35,197 bases of DNA from a virus. The stretch's first letter is position 1. Each line of letters opens with the position of its first letter. Location: positions 1-35,197 of the IMG/VR virus record IMGVR_UViG_3300050821_007874. One strand, given 5' to 3'. Both the position numbers and the translations under genes were made by a program. This document shows positions 20,522-29,509 of this stretch, piece by piece. The notes beneath the pieces are model-generated. The model had not been told where the DNA came from. It saw only the letters and a list, made by a program, of their open reading frames with translations, and made no database searches.

Positions 20522-20618
20522 CCCCCACTGTTACCCTCTAGGGTAAAGTGGGGCAAGTAAAAAATTAGGAAATTTTTATAGCGAGAGTTTTCGCAGAAAA
20601 GTTAAGTCTTTATTTTTC
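20522..20618 (-). promoter_or_regulatory. Candidate early promoter and operator/hairpin
   Basis: A 97-base AT-rich gap between the virion genes and the early genes. Next to the downstream ATG, arms CCCCACTTTACCCT and AGGGTAA-CAGTGGGG pair over 14 bp with one extra base; the core TTACCCTCTAGGGTAA is a palindrome. The leftward strand also contains GCTATAAAAAT (about 20572-20582), a possible -10, with only a weak -35. The structure may be an operator for the RHH protein, a hairpin hiding the ribosome site, or a terminator remnant of the virion operon. Confidence 0.5.
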
Positions 20619-22208
20619 TCAGTGTCCCACCTGCGCTTGGTTCCGGGTCCGGTGCGGGTCCGGATCCTTAACCGCCTTGGGGTCAATCCCCGTCAGGAAA
20701 GAGACGCCGCTAACCATTGCCGCCCGCATCCACATCGAAGCATCCTTCACGCTAGCACCGGCATGGCGCAGCTGGTCGTACACGTACCCGGCACCGGCAC
20801 TTAAAAAGATTGGTGCTTTGCTAGCTGCGTATTCATCCCAATGGACAGGCGGATGCTTGGCATCTCCCTTGTCAGTGACCCAAGGAAACGGCAGCGGTCG
20901 CTTCTCCCAATCGTGTCCGGTGATCAGATCTTTTGCTATCTTATAGGCCGGAGTCGCCTTGTTCTGGGCATAATCGAATAGCTGGCGAGCAACATATTCT
21001 TCCCTTAGGCTCATCAATCTCGGTGTGGAAATAGCACCTTTGGGAACCGAGATGCCCACCTTTGCCAAGTCTCCTGCCTTCATCGACTGAGCCGCCACGA
21101 TCTGGCCGATCAGGTTGATCTCGGAATGCATCGCACCCGGCAATCCCCATCTAAATCCGCCGTATTTAAAGGCCAGCCAGTCGCTCTGGGACGGGTCGCT
21201 CCAGTTGATCTTATCTTTTTGATTAGTCGCTGCTAGCAATGCTTGATTAGCTAGCAGCATCCCGGTGTAGGTAGATGCCGCCGTTATCGCGCCCTTCAAA
21301 CGGTGCATGGAAACCACTTTTTCGCCTTCTGTCGCATTGCTCCAGTTAGCCCAAGTTCTAAGTGTCTTGAACGGATCGCCAACCAGTCTATTCCAGTAAG
21401 ACTGTGCTAGCTTCGGGCCGAAGAACGCCGGAGAAATGTATTTGTTGGTGAACACACCTTGGCCGCTGCCGGTAGCGTGATTAGCCCAGACTGCCAGTTC
21501 TTTACCAATCGAGTCCGTGTCTTCTTGTGACATCGCGGGATTAGTGTGCCGTTCCATGGCCGCATCCCACAGGCGATACCGAGTCTCAACCAATGCGCCC
21601 CAAGTACGAGCAGAAAGATTTCCGCCGCCTGTCTCCGATCCGTGCGTGCTTAAATCCAGACCTGACCTTTGAGCCATCGTAAAGCGCGGACTCCGGGCCA
21701 TCGTGTCTCTCAATCTTTCAGCTTCAGCAGGACTGGCGTTTTTCCATGTGTGAACGACCATCCTAGCGAATGCGTGCCATTTTGTCGGGTTAAGCAGCAA
21801 CGCCCCTCCGTGAGTGAAGGGGAAGACAAACCCATGCAACCCTCCTCCAACCGCGACGTATCTGGGTCCGGCAATCACTGCATTGAAACCTTTCTGCAAG
21901 AGATCAGCGTTTTTATCGGTGACCGAATGCTTGGCTTGCTGCTGAATAGCTCTGCGTCTTGCTTGCTTGGCCCAAGCGGCATCAGAAAGTCGTTTGAAAG
22001 GCGTTTTACGAGCAGCTAAAAACTCGTTGATCCATCCAGCTTTTTCACCGCTCAAGCTTCCGTTGAAATAATGGTTATTAAACTCTTCGTGAACCTTCTC
22101 AAGAGGCATTCCTCGGTCGATGGCGTTATCCTTGATCCATTTCCACATTCCCATCCGTTCGGCGTCGGTCAGTTTCCCGATGGGATTTGATCCTGAGTAG
22201 CAGCTCAT
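20619..22208 (-). CDS. Large internal/ejection-type virion protein (529 aa)
   Basis: Not recognised as an enzyme. It reads like the C-terminal part of very large phage polyvalent/ejection proteins: N-terminal helices (DAERMGMWKWIKDNAIDRGMPLEKVHEEF), a central part with RYRLWDAAMERHTNPAMSQEDTD, Gly/Ala-rich hydrophobic helices (GAITAASTYTGMLLANQALL; FLSAGAGYVYDQLRHAGASVKDASMWMRAAMVSGVSFLTGIDP) that may be membrane-active. It starts 3 bases after the stop of the 1294-aa gene, and together they may correspond to one protein split in two. Last gene of the leftward virion operon. Confidence 0.6.
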   Translation of the reverse strand: MSCYSGSNPIGKLTDAERMGMWKWIKDNAIDRGMPLEKVHEEFNNHYFNGSLSGEKAGWINEFLAARKTPFKRLSDAAWAKQARRRAIQQQAKHSVTDKNADLLQKGFNAVIAGPRYVAVGGGLHGFVFPFTHGGALLLNPTKWHAFARMVVHTWKNASPAEAERLRDTMARSPRFTMAQRSGLDLSTHGSETGGGNLSARTWGALVETRYRLWDAAMERHTNPAMSQEDTDSIGKELAVWANHATGSGQGVFTNKYISPAFFGPKLAQSYWNRLVGDPFKTLRTWANWSNATEGEKVVSMHRLKGAITAASTYTGMLLANQALLAATNQKDKINWSDPSQSDWLAFKYGGFRWGLPGAMHSEINLIGQIVAAQSMKAGDLAKVGISVPKGAISTPRLMSLREEYVARQLFDYAQNKATPAYKIAKDLITGHDWEKRPLPFPWVTDKGDAKHPPVHWDEYAASKAPIFLSAGAGYVYDQLRHAGASVKDASMWMRAAMVSGVSFLTGIDPKAVKDPDPHRTRNQAQVGH

Positions 22209-22211
22209 AAA

Positions 22212-25200
22212 TTATGTGCGGCAGGGTAGATCTTTCATTATTGCCATTAACCGGGCACGAATCTGATCGTCGCCCGGAAGGTTTTTCCCGCGAGTTTGAC
22301 GTTCGATTTCCTGACTTAAATCGTTCAACGCCGCCCGTTCTGCGTCTGCGCTTTTGTTTACCAGATCAGACATCCGTTGCAGTTTAGGCTCTAATGTAGG
22401 TGGTACTTCTTTCCCATTTCCTTTCCCTTTCAGGTAAGCTTCTTTCATTCCATTCAAAGTGGTGTAATCGAGCGGAATCTCCCGCTGCAAAACTCTGCCG
22501 GAATCGCTCCAGATTTTTTTGAATTGCTTGATCGGTCCATTATGAAAAGCGGTCACCGCATCTAACGCCGCCTTGGCGTTAGCTTGCAGCTGGGGATTGG
22601 TCGGATCAGCTTCTAATGCTCGAGAAGCATCTCTTGAATCCAAGCTCAGGATGGATTCCTTAGACCTGATTGCCGCGCCTTGCTGATCGAGATCGCCGCC
22701 TTTTCCTTTGGTGAAATTATCGATCAATCCTTCCCTTTGCGCCGGACTCATCTTCAAACCCTGCTGAACCATTGCCTCGGTCGATTGCCCTTTACTGGGG
22801 TCAATCTGCCCAAGTTCACCTTCCAACATCCGCTCGGCAGTATACCTGTTAGCTATCCTTGAAACATAAGGATCAGCTTCGCTTACCCGCGCATCGCTTA
22901 CCCGTGCCGCCTGAGCCGCTTCCTCTGGAAGCACCCGCGCTTGTCCCGCCTGCTCCTGTGGAATCTGTACCCGCCCCGCTTCTTCTGCCTGTGCTCCCTG
23001 CCCTCTGTCGATCTCGGCCTGCTGCGCTTCGGCGCTATCGAGGAACACATTGCGCTGATTGAAATCGGTCTGCGGTGTTAGCCTTGCGGCGGCTTCCTGA
23101 ACCTGTTCAGGGGTGCCGGACGGCAAAGTTCTGGTGGCTTCTGCTAGCTCGGACGGCGTGAACGCCGTTCGTTCGGTGCCTCTGGAGACAATTGGTCCGG
23201 GCTGATACCACGGCACGGAAGTGTCCGGCACGTTCGGTCCGGTTGTTTCTTCTGGGGTGACCGGCTTGAGGCCAAGCATCTGGTCGCGCTCTTCCGGTGT
23301 TGTCGGGACTCGCGGCTGTTCCGGTGCCGGTGCAGCTTCTGGCGCAACGACCGGCTTGGGCGCTAGCAGTTCGCCAGCACCATGCGCTACACCCATGACT
23401 CCACCTTGAATCGCTCCGGTCAACGCCGCTTCACCTAGCCCTGTCTCGGCTGGCCTACCTTCCGCGACGTTGGTTGCTGCGGTGGTGCCCACGTTAATCC
23501 CCATGTTGGAGAGAGCACCGATCCCGACCTGTGCTATCGCCCGTTGCCACGGTTTCGAAACCGCATTCAGTAAAGTTCCGGCTCCATGGGTCATCAGGCC
23601 AGCAGCGACAGTGTTCCCGGCGATCTGAGCTAGCGCTGAGTACGCTGATTTATCATCCAGCGTTTTCTCGTCCCAATCGGGATGTTCCTTGGCCAGCCGC
23701 GCCCGGACCTGTTCCGAAGCTTGTGCCGCTCCGATGATAGGAATTCCGTAATAAGCCAGCAGCTGTTCGGGCACTCCTCCGAGACTGGCGAGAGCACCGC
23801 CAACTGATCCTTTCAGGCGGATGTCTTCGGCGCTAGCTTTCTCGGCAGTCGCCCGCGCTTCGGCCAGTTTCTGGGCTTCTGCGGCCTGAAATCCGGAGTC
23901 CGACAGATGGTCAATGGCTGTTAGCACGGCCATCGGATCGTTGCCGCGTTGTCCTGCCTGAGGCGCGGGAAGTTGCGAGGCGATGAACGGTCCCTGCTGT
24001 TCGCGCGGCAAAGCGTGGACCTTGGCAAGGAACGCTTCCTTGTCGGCGTCGCTAGCGCCCGGCATCACGTTATCGAAGAAAGCGTTGACCTGTTCTTTGT
24101 CCGGGGATTTCTGGGCAAAGACCGGCGCTAGCTGGGCAAAGGAGCCGGTCAACTGGTGCCAGCCTTCCGCCCCGATATCCATGACGCTGGAATCTTCCTG
24201 CGATTTCTTCCATGCCACGTCCGGCGTCATGTCTGGAAACCGGCGCATCATTTCCTGTGTGATCGTGTTCTGTAAACTCTTCTTGAAGCTGTCCACCACC
24301 TGCTGATTCATGCCTTTGGGTGGATCAGTATTCAGCTGCTTGTAAAACTGGATCAGGTTTCCGGACTGCTCGAGGCTGTCTTGCAGCTTCTGGGTGTCGG
24401 CAGTTGAGCTAGCAACCACTTCCGGAGGCGGTGCCGTGGTGCCCACGGCGGATTCAGGAACCAGTTCAAACTGTCGGTCTCCTTTGGCGGTGCTAGCAGC
24501 TGCGGCCGGCGGTTTTGGTCTGGTATCGGCTCCGGTCATTAATTGCCGTTGCTCGGCAATAAATGCCTGTGGATTCTTCTCAACGTCCGGCCCGGCGTTG
24601 GGGATGATCTTGAATCCGTAAGTCTCCTCGCCGGTATTTCCCAGAAGCCCGTGCAGTTTCTGGGTGAAATCCGCTGCTACCCCGCGCTGGGGCGAGGTGT
24701 CGCCCGGCCCCAGATCGACGATGGGAACGAGCATGTGGCGCCCGTCCTTGGTCATCACATCGACACGCGCTTGCCGCCACGCCGCCGGGTTAGCACCGAT
24801 CTGCTGGCGCAATGCCTGTTCGGGAACCGCGATGCCGACCAGATCCGGATCATTAGTCTTGATGGTGCCCAACCTAGGTGCGCCCACGCCCGGATCGCCG
24901 GTATCTTTATACCCGAAAGTCGTGGCCTTACCGGTGACGTACCCGGCGTTGCTAGCATCCGCGGCCTGGCCGCTAGCAGCAGGCCCGCCAACGCCGCCCC
25001 ATTCAAAATGGCCGAGATCGCCAAAGCGTTCGCCGCCGTAGATGTGCCATTTCTGTTCAGCCGCTTGCAACGCGCCCGGATGAGTCTGGAGCCATTTCTG
25101 GAACTCCGGCGAAACCTCGTCGCGCCCGTTCTGACTGACATCGATGGCGCCTCCATAAGCGTGTTGCGATAAGGTGTTGGTCCCGGAAATCACCCGGTTG

Positions 25201-26096
25201 TTCCAGCCGCCGTCTGAACGTATCGGCGCACCCTGATCTGCTAGCTCGCTCAGAAACCCTTGGAAATAAGGAGCCGCCGCTTTGTGAACCTGCCATTTCT
25301 GGTCACCGACATTGACCGTAGTCAGGCGCCCATCGTTCGGGTCAACGATAGGCGCCGACCCGCTCTTACTGAGAAAATTAGCCACTCCAGTGGTGTCACC
25401 TTGAGGCTCGGCGGCAACTGGCTTGGGACTTGGCGTTGGCGCCGGGCCGGGCACTGCGGCTCCCCTGACTGGCATCCCGAAAACCGTAGCTGGTGGCGTG
25501 GGCGAAAGTGGGGGAGTTGAAATTTCTGGAATTTTTTCCGGGGGAGGTCCGACTTGATCCGGTGCAGTGACCGGCAGCGCTTTTTCGACCTGATCCAGTT
25601 TGTCCGGAGCGGGACCGGGTAACTTTACAAGGGTCGCACGCTCGACTTGATCCAGCTTGTCCGGCGCTGGCTGGACCGGCGTGACTGGCTGGGCTTTCTC
25701 GACCTGTGCTAGCGTGTCTGGTGCCGGTAATACCTGTTCGTCGGTCTTGGTGTCGAGCGGCGGCGTCGGTGCTGGCGTGGGGGCAGGCGTTGGTTGTGCA
25801 ACCACCTGCTCATCAGTGATAGTATCAAGCGGTGCAGGTGTCGGTGCCGGGGTGGGTGCTGGCGTCGGCGGCGTCGGCGCGGCCTTTGGTGGAGTTGCTT
25901 GTGCCTCAGGAATGAGTTCGTATTCGTGCCCTTTCTTTTTCCCGAGATCGATGGGCGCAGGGGTAGGGTCCGGCGCAGGAGTAGCATCCGTGGTGTCGGT
26001 TGGCGCATTAATGGCGTCGGAGAGATCAGAGGTATCAGGGGCCAGCGCATCTGCTGCCATCCTCTTCCTCAACTCCTCGGCCAGATCCACCGCCAT
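22212..26096 (-). CDS. Multidomain ejection protein with M15-like and DPBB domains (1294 aa)
   Basis: Large virion-associated protein, probably ejected to open the peptidoglycan and conduct DNA. Residues 1-235 are Pro/Ala/Thr-rich and disordered, with APDKLDQVE-type repeats. Residues about 250-370 resemble M15 peptidases: SQHAYGGAIDV (H312, D319) and GHFEW (H363, E365) are zinc/catalytic positions. Residues about 388-500 (GKATTFGYKDTGDPG ... VDLGPGDTSPQRGVAADF) resemble an RlpA-like double-psi beta-barrel. A second ELVPE segment repeats the early ELIPE. Residues about 780-920 are Gly/Ala-rich helices of membrane-inserting type, and the C-terminus is helical. It follows the 333-aa gene by one base. 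Confidence 0.75.
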   Translation of the reverse strand: MAVDLAEELRKRMAADALAPDTSDLSDAINAPTDTTDATPAPDPTPAPIDLGKKKGHEYELIPEAQATPPKAAPTPPTPAPTPAPTPAPLDTITDEQVVAQPTPAPTPAPTPPLDTKTDEQVLPAPDTLAQVEKAQPVTPVQPAPDKLDQVERATLVKLPGPAPDKLDQVEKALPVTAPDQVGPPPEKIPEISTPPLSPTPPATVFGMPVRGAAVPGPAPTPSPKPVAAEPQGDTTGVANFLSKSGSAPIVDPNDGRLTTVNVGDQKWQVHKAAAPYFQGFLSELADQGAPIRSDGGWNNRVISGTNTLSQHAYGGAIDVSQNGRDEVSPEFQKWLQTHPGALQAAEQKWHIYGGERFGDLGHFEWGGVGGPAASGQAADASNAGYVTGKATTFGYKDTGDPGVGAPRLGTIKTNDPDLVGIAVPEQALRQQIGANPAAWRQARVDVMTKDGRHMLVPIVDLGPGDTSPQRGVAADFTQKLHGLLGNTGEETYGFKIIPNAGPDVEKNPQAFIAEQRQLMTGADTRPKPPAAAASTAKGDRQFELVPESAVGTTAPPPEVVASSTADTQKLQDSLEQSGNLIQFYKQLNTDPPKGMNQQVVDSFKKSLQNTITQEMMRRFPDMTPDVAWKKSQEDSSVMDIGAEGWHQLTGSFAQLAPVFAQKSPDKEQVNAFFDNVMPGASDADKEAFLAKVHALPREQQGPFIASQLPAPQAGQRGNDPMAVLTAIDHLSDSGFQAAEAQKLAEARATAEKASAEDIRLKGSVGGALASLGGVPEQLLAYYGIPIIGAAQASEQVRARLAKEHPDWDEKTLDDKSAYSALAQIAGNTVAAGLMTHGAGTLLNAVSKPWQRAIAQVGIGALSNMGINVGTTAATNVAEGRPAETGLGEAALTGAIQGGVMGVAHGAGELLAPKPVVAPEAAPAPEQPRVPTTPEERDQMLGLKPVTPEETTGPNVPDTSVPWYQPGPIVSRGTERTAFTPSELAEATRTLPSGTPEQVQEAAARLTPQTDFNQRNVFLDSAEAQQAEIDRGQGAQAEEAGRVQIPQEQAGQARVLPEEAAQAARVSDARVSEADPYVSRIANRYTAERMLEGELGQIDPSKGQSTEAMVQQGLKMSPAQREGLIDNFTKGKGGDLDQQGAAIRSKESILSLDSRDASRALEADPTNPQLQANAKAALDAVTAFHNGPIKQFKKIWSDSGRVLQREIPLDYTTLNGMKEAYLKGKGNGKEVPPTLEPKLQRMSDLVNKSADAERAALNDLSQEIERQTRGKNLPGDDQIRARLMAIMKDLPCRT

Positions 26097-26097
26097 G

Positions 26098-27099
26098 CTA
26101 AGAGCCTTTCACGCCGATCATGTACTTCTGCTTGGTCACCGGATCGACCACCCATGTTCCCTGAGGCAGCGATCTGACTTGCAGCTTGGTGGTCATCGGC
26201 AAAGGGTTATCCTGCGTGCCAGCACCGCCGAGATTAACGGTGAACGGAAGCCCGGATTTGCGTTTGTAGGCATTGATCCGCTGGGTATAGATGTCGCCTT
26301 CGCCTTTGGGAATAGTCAGTTCCGGCGGCGGTGGTAGCGGTTGTCCGTTAGCATCGGTGCCGCCGGATCCTTTGCCGGGGATGATATAGTTTCCGTTGGC
26401 ATCGACTTGAGCGCTATTGGCGAACTTGTGGAAGGTTCCGGCGCCATGCAACGCCTCGAAATCAGCCTTGATCTGGCTTGCGTCATCGGTGCTCTCATCG
26501 TTCTCGTAATCGCCTGAACCGGCCACGTACTTCTGCGGTTTAGTCTGGCCGGTCTGACCAGTCTGACCAGTGGTGGGAGGAGGAGTGATGGCGTTGCCTC
26601 CGGGTTGATTCCATAGGCTGGTTTGGCCGCTGACCTGAACACCTTGCGGTGCCGGGGTCGCGCGTTTAGCGAACCGGCCAGTCCCAGCTGCCTGTGCTAG
26701 CTTGTCGGCCAAAGATGCCTGCTGGATCTGATCTGCCAGCTGGCTTTTCTGAAATTGCTGCTGAAGTTTCATCCCGGCCACGCCGCCGGTAAACGGCGTG
26801 GGATCCTGTGTGCCGCTGGGGTCGGTGGCAGCGGTCGGATTCAGGTTGTCGGTGCCGTCCGGAAGAGGGTCCGGGTCCGGATCAGCTTGCGCCTGCGCGT
26901 TAGCATCAGCCGTGGATTGCTGGTTCATCAGCGCGTTAGCAGCAGCATCCTGCTGCGAGCTTTTGACCGCGCCTGCCACGCCGCCGATCAGTTTCCCGAT
27001 GGATTGCCCAACCTGCATTCCACGGGCCACGTCATCGACCGTGCTTCCCCGTCTTTTGGCCGGAACAAAATGATAATAATTTCCGCCTGAGGAAGGCAT
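26098..27099 (-). CDS. Virion/ejection protein with glycine-zipper helix (333 aa)
   Basis: No known family recognised. Residues 28-47 (MQVGQSIGKLIGGVAGAVKS) form a Gly-x3-Gly helix of the membrane-inserting type seen in ejection proteins. The middle is low-complexity: Gln/Ala/Asp/Pro-rich with TGQTGQTGQT repeats. The last 60 residues look folded (PLPMTTKLQVRSLPQGTWVVDPVTKQKYMIG). It lies one base from the 1294-aa gene and one base from the 61-aa gene, in the virion operon. A structural or ejection role is inferred. Confidence 0.65.
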   Translation of the reverse strand: MPSSGGNYYHFVPAKRRGSTVDDVARGMQVGQSIGKLIGGVAGAVKSSQQDAAANALMNQQSTADANAQAQADPDPDPLPDGTDNLNPTAATDPSGTQDPTPFTGGVAGMKLQQQFQKSQLADQIQQASLADKLAQAAGTGRFAKRATPAPQGVQVSGQTSLWNQPGGNAITPPPTTGQTGQTGQTKPQKYVAGSGDYENDESTDDASQIKADFEALHGAGTFHKFANSAQVDANGNYIIPGKGSGGTDANGQPLPPPPELTIPKGEGDIYTQRINAYKRKSGLPFTVNLGGAGTQDNPLPMTTKLQVRSLPQGTWVVDPVTKQKYMIGVKGS

Positions 27100-27100
27100 A

Positions 27101-27286
27101 TTAAGGAGGGGTAAGGTAACTCTTCAGCGGTTGAGTGATCTTGTTGATGGTCCCTCTTTTCAGAGGTTGAACCACCGGTTTGGTCGCGAATTGTTTCAAG
27201 GATTGTTGCGGGGTCAGGACCGGCGGCGGAACAACCTTGGCTGGTTTCACTTTGGGAAAGAGCGGCAACTGTTTAGCTTTTGGCAT
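27101..27286 (-). CDS. Hypothetical Pro/Lys-rich 61-aa protein
   Basis: Short protein with a simple composition (MPKAKQLPLFPKVKPAKVVPPPVLTPQQSLKQFATKPVVQPLKRG), rich in Pro, Lys, Gln and Val and probably disordered. It lies between virion genes with only one to seven bases on either side, so it is likely translated with them. No function can be assigned. Confidence 0.6.
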   Translation of the reverse strand: MPKAKQLPLFPKVKPAKVVPPPVLTPQQSLKQFATKPVVQPLKRGTINKITQPLKSYLTPP

Positions 27287-27293
27287 ACGTTCC

Positions 27294-27458
27294 TTATAGG
27301 TAACTCTTTTTCTTTTTCGGGTTTCTCGCGAAGTCTTCGAGCTGTTTCTCGCTCATCTGGCTCGCGACCTTTTTGGCCTCAGGGAAGGTCTTGGCGCCAC
27401 GTTTTGCTGCTAGCGCGGCTCCCATTAACCGCCTCTGTGCTGGTGTTTTTGATGGCAT
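27294..27458 (-). CDS. Small phage protein of the MPSKTPAQRRLMGAAL type (54 aa)
   Basis: The pattern MPSKTPAQRRLMGAALAAKRG followed by SEKQLEDFARNPKKKK resembles a common small basic phage protein family (DUF3008-like) encoded beside structural genes; its function is unknown. Very basic, mostly helical. It starts two bases after the stop of the 505-aa gene and ends seven bases before the next gene. Reading frame and position are well supported. Confidence 0.7.
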   Translation of the reverse strand: MPSKTPAQRRLMGAALAAKRGAKTFPEAKKVASQMSEKQLEDFARNPKKKKSYL

Positions 27459-27460
27459 AA

Positions 27461-28978
27461 TCAGGAATAATATCCGCCCAGACCTCCGGCAATAGCCCCA
27501 ACTGCACCGCCGATCACCGTGCCGTATCCGGGCACAACACTGCCAGCGGTAGCACCGGCAGCAGCACCGCTCAAGGCGCCGGTCGCCGCGCTGACTGCTT
27601 GGTTCTTGGTTGATCCAGTTGCACCGCCGCCGTAAGCGTTGTTCAGCGAGTTGAAGTAATTCTGGGATTGGTTGCCGATATCCAGTCCGTATTGCGGTGC
27701 CTGCTGGGCTGTCCCGAGATTGCCAGCACCCAAGCTAGCAGGGTTATAGACCGGCCCGCCTTGCGCGGCAGTAGCGGCGTTAGCGTTAGCTTGGTTCAGG
27801 TACGAGGCGCCGGTCTGATACGGCGTCGCGCCACTGGTCAGGTACGAGAGAGCACTTTGCTGGGCGTTAGCTTTGTTCTGCTGGCCTTGCTGGTAAAGCT
27901 GCATCGCGGTATCGCCAAGGCCGAGTCCGGCGCCCAGATAACCTTGTTGCTGACCAAGAGCACTGGATAACGCGGCTTGTCGCTGCTGAAGCAGAGCCTG
28001 ACCAGCCTGACCGGTGGTCATCGCTTCCACCGCCGCCTGCCCGCTGCCGTACAGGTTGCCACGGTCGGCCTGACCTTGCCGGGCCGCTTGCTGGACTTGC
28101 ATCGCGGTGACCGGATCAAGCTGCGACCCTAAAGCGTACTGGTCTTGCACGCTCTTGAGGTACGAATCCATCGAGGTCGCTAGTCCCTGCCGCTGGGCGT
28201 ATTCCTCTGGGTCAACCTGCTTGAAGGTATCCAGATAAGACTGGTATTGACTGGCATCCGGATGAGCGGCAGCAGCTGGATCGGTGTAACTAGCAGCAAG
28301 CTGGTTTCGTAGGTTCTCGCTGACCGGATCTGTCTGGGCTTGCTGCTGCAAGGCCCGCTGTTCCGGGGTCAGTGCAGCTTGCGCGACACCGGCTTGTACC
28401 TGATCCGGGTGCGCCTGCTCGTACATGGCCACGGCAGTGGCCGGATCAACATTGGCGTTAATCCCTTGTTGCACCGCCCAGTTGATGGCGTTCTGGGTGG
28501 AAACGCCGCTAGCGCCGAAGCTCGGATTCTGGGTCGTGAAATACGACATTGCCGTCGCGTCATCCGGCGCGGCAGATCCGTGGGTCGCCAAGTAATAGTA
28601 CTGGGCTTGTTGCGGCGTGACCTGTGCTTGGCCCGTGGTCGGGGATGCGATGGATGCCATAGAAGTGCTTTGGGTGGTGGGTGCTGCCCCGGTTAGGTAG
28701 CTTTGAGAGGTGTTGAGAGTGCCAGTTTGTGGTGCCGCTTGTGCTTGATTGCCGCCGTACTTCTGGATCAATTGCAGCGTTTGCAGCGTTTGAGTCAGTT
28801 CGGGATTCTGGCCGTAAGATCCTCCGGCACTCATCCCGTACTGACCACCCTGACTGTTAGCCGTCCAGACTGGCGGATACTGAGCTAGCAGAGCCTGATA
28901 ATCGCTGAGTGAAATGCCATAGGCATCAGCTTGCTGCTGCTGAAATTCAGTGCTGTCAGGTGATACGACAGAAGCCAT
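27461..28978 (-). CDS. Gln/Ala-rich ejection protein with glycine zipper (505 aa)
   Basis: Probable DNA-ejection (internal virion) protein. The whole protein is rich in Gln, Ala, Gly and Ser, largely helical with few charged residues, as in podovirus internal proteins. The C-terminal 40 residues (ALSGAAAGATAGSVVPGYGTVIGGAVGAIAGG) form a glycine-zipper hairpin that could insert into a membrane. It is immediately adjacent to the 176-aa gene upstream, with start and stop one base apart. No family name recognised. Confidence 0.7.
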   Translation of the reverse strand: MASVVSPDSTEFQQQQADAYGISLSDYQALLAQYPPVWTANSQGGQYGMSAGGSYGQNPELTQTLQTLQLIQKYGGNQAQAAPQTGTLNTSQSYLTGAAPTTQSTSMASIASPTTGQAQVTPQQAQYYYLATHGSAAPDDATAMSYFTTQNPSFGASGVSTQNAINWAVQQGINANVDPATAVAMYEQAHPDQVQAGVAQAALTPEQRALQQQAQTDPVSENLRNQLAASYTDPAAAAHPDASQYQSYLDTFKQVDPEEYAQRQGLATSMDSYLKSVQDQYALGSQLDPVTAMQVQQAARQGQADRGNLYGSGQAAVEAMTTGQAGQALLQQRQAALSSALGQQQGYLGAGLGLGDTAMQLYQQGQQNKANAQQSALSYLTSGATPYQTGASYLNQANANAATAAQGGPVYNPASLGAGNLGTAQQAPQYGLDIGNQSQNYFNSLNNAYGGGATGSTKNQAVSAATGALSGAAAGATAGSVVPGYGTVIGGAVGAIAGGLGGYYS

Positions 28979-29509
28979 TTAGGATGTCAGGTAGCTGGTG
29001 GGAACGGCGTAAGGAACACTCTTTGGATGGGCTGGACCGGATAAGACCGGATTGGTTCCGGACTTGTTGACCGCCGCCGTAGAAAGAAGCGAGGCAATGG
29101 CGCTAGCGTTGCCTTTCAACTGGTTCAGGTCCGGTAGATCCGAGGTTCCCGGTACGGCATACGTGTTGGCTGGAGTCTGGTACTTGAACGCAGTCGGATC
29201 CACACCGTACAACTGTCCCAGCCGGGCGTTAGCAGCATTCATCCGCATCTGCCTCTGGGCATAAGCTTGCGGGTCAACGCTGCTCTGGATATCCATCTGC
29301 TGCTGCGCACCTTGCTTGGCCGCGCGGCCTGCCAGCGCTTGCTGCGCCTGCATCGCTGCCGGTCCCAGCGCGATGGTGTTCATCAGGTTGCCGTACTGAT
29401 CTACGGGCTGATTCGCCACCGACATCATTTCTCCGGCGGCAGCGGTGCCCATCGCTGCTTGGGCGGCTTCGCCCGGGTGAACTACATCAGGCGTTTTGGA
29501 TGATCCCAT
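28979..29509 (-). CDS. Small Ala/Gln-rich virion protein (176 aa)
   Basis: Likely a second internal or ejection protein: N-terminal Ala/Gly/Met helix (GEAAQAAMGTAAAGEMMSVAN), then MNTIALGPAAMQAQQALAGRAAKQGAQQQMD and an Asn/Ala/Gln-rich middle, similar in composition to the downstream 505-aa protein. The C-terminus (GPAHPKSVPYAVPTSYLTS) is extended. Its start overlaps the end of the 151-aa gene by 23 bases. Confidence 0.65.
   Translation of the reverse strand: MGSSKTPDVVHPGEAAQAAMGTAAAGEMMSVANQPVDQYGNLMNTIALGPAAMQAQQALAGRAAKQGAQQQMDIQSSVDPQAYAQRQMRMNAANARLGQLYGVDPTAFKYQTPANTYAVPGTSDLPDLNQLKGNASAIASLLSTAAVNKSGTNPVLSGPAHPKSVPYAVPTSYLTS

Noticed and set aside
25600-25990. Tandem short repeats in DNA (GGTGCTGGCGTGGG-like)
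   Set aside because: Explained by the Pro/Ala/Thr-rich coding repeats of the ejection protein.
25657-26337. Rightward 226-codon Gly/Ala/Val/Ser-rich frame
   Set aside because: Antisense image of the Pro/Ala/Thr repeats of the 1294-aa ejection protein.
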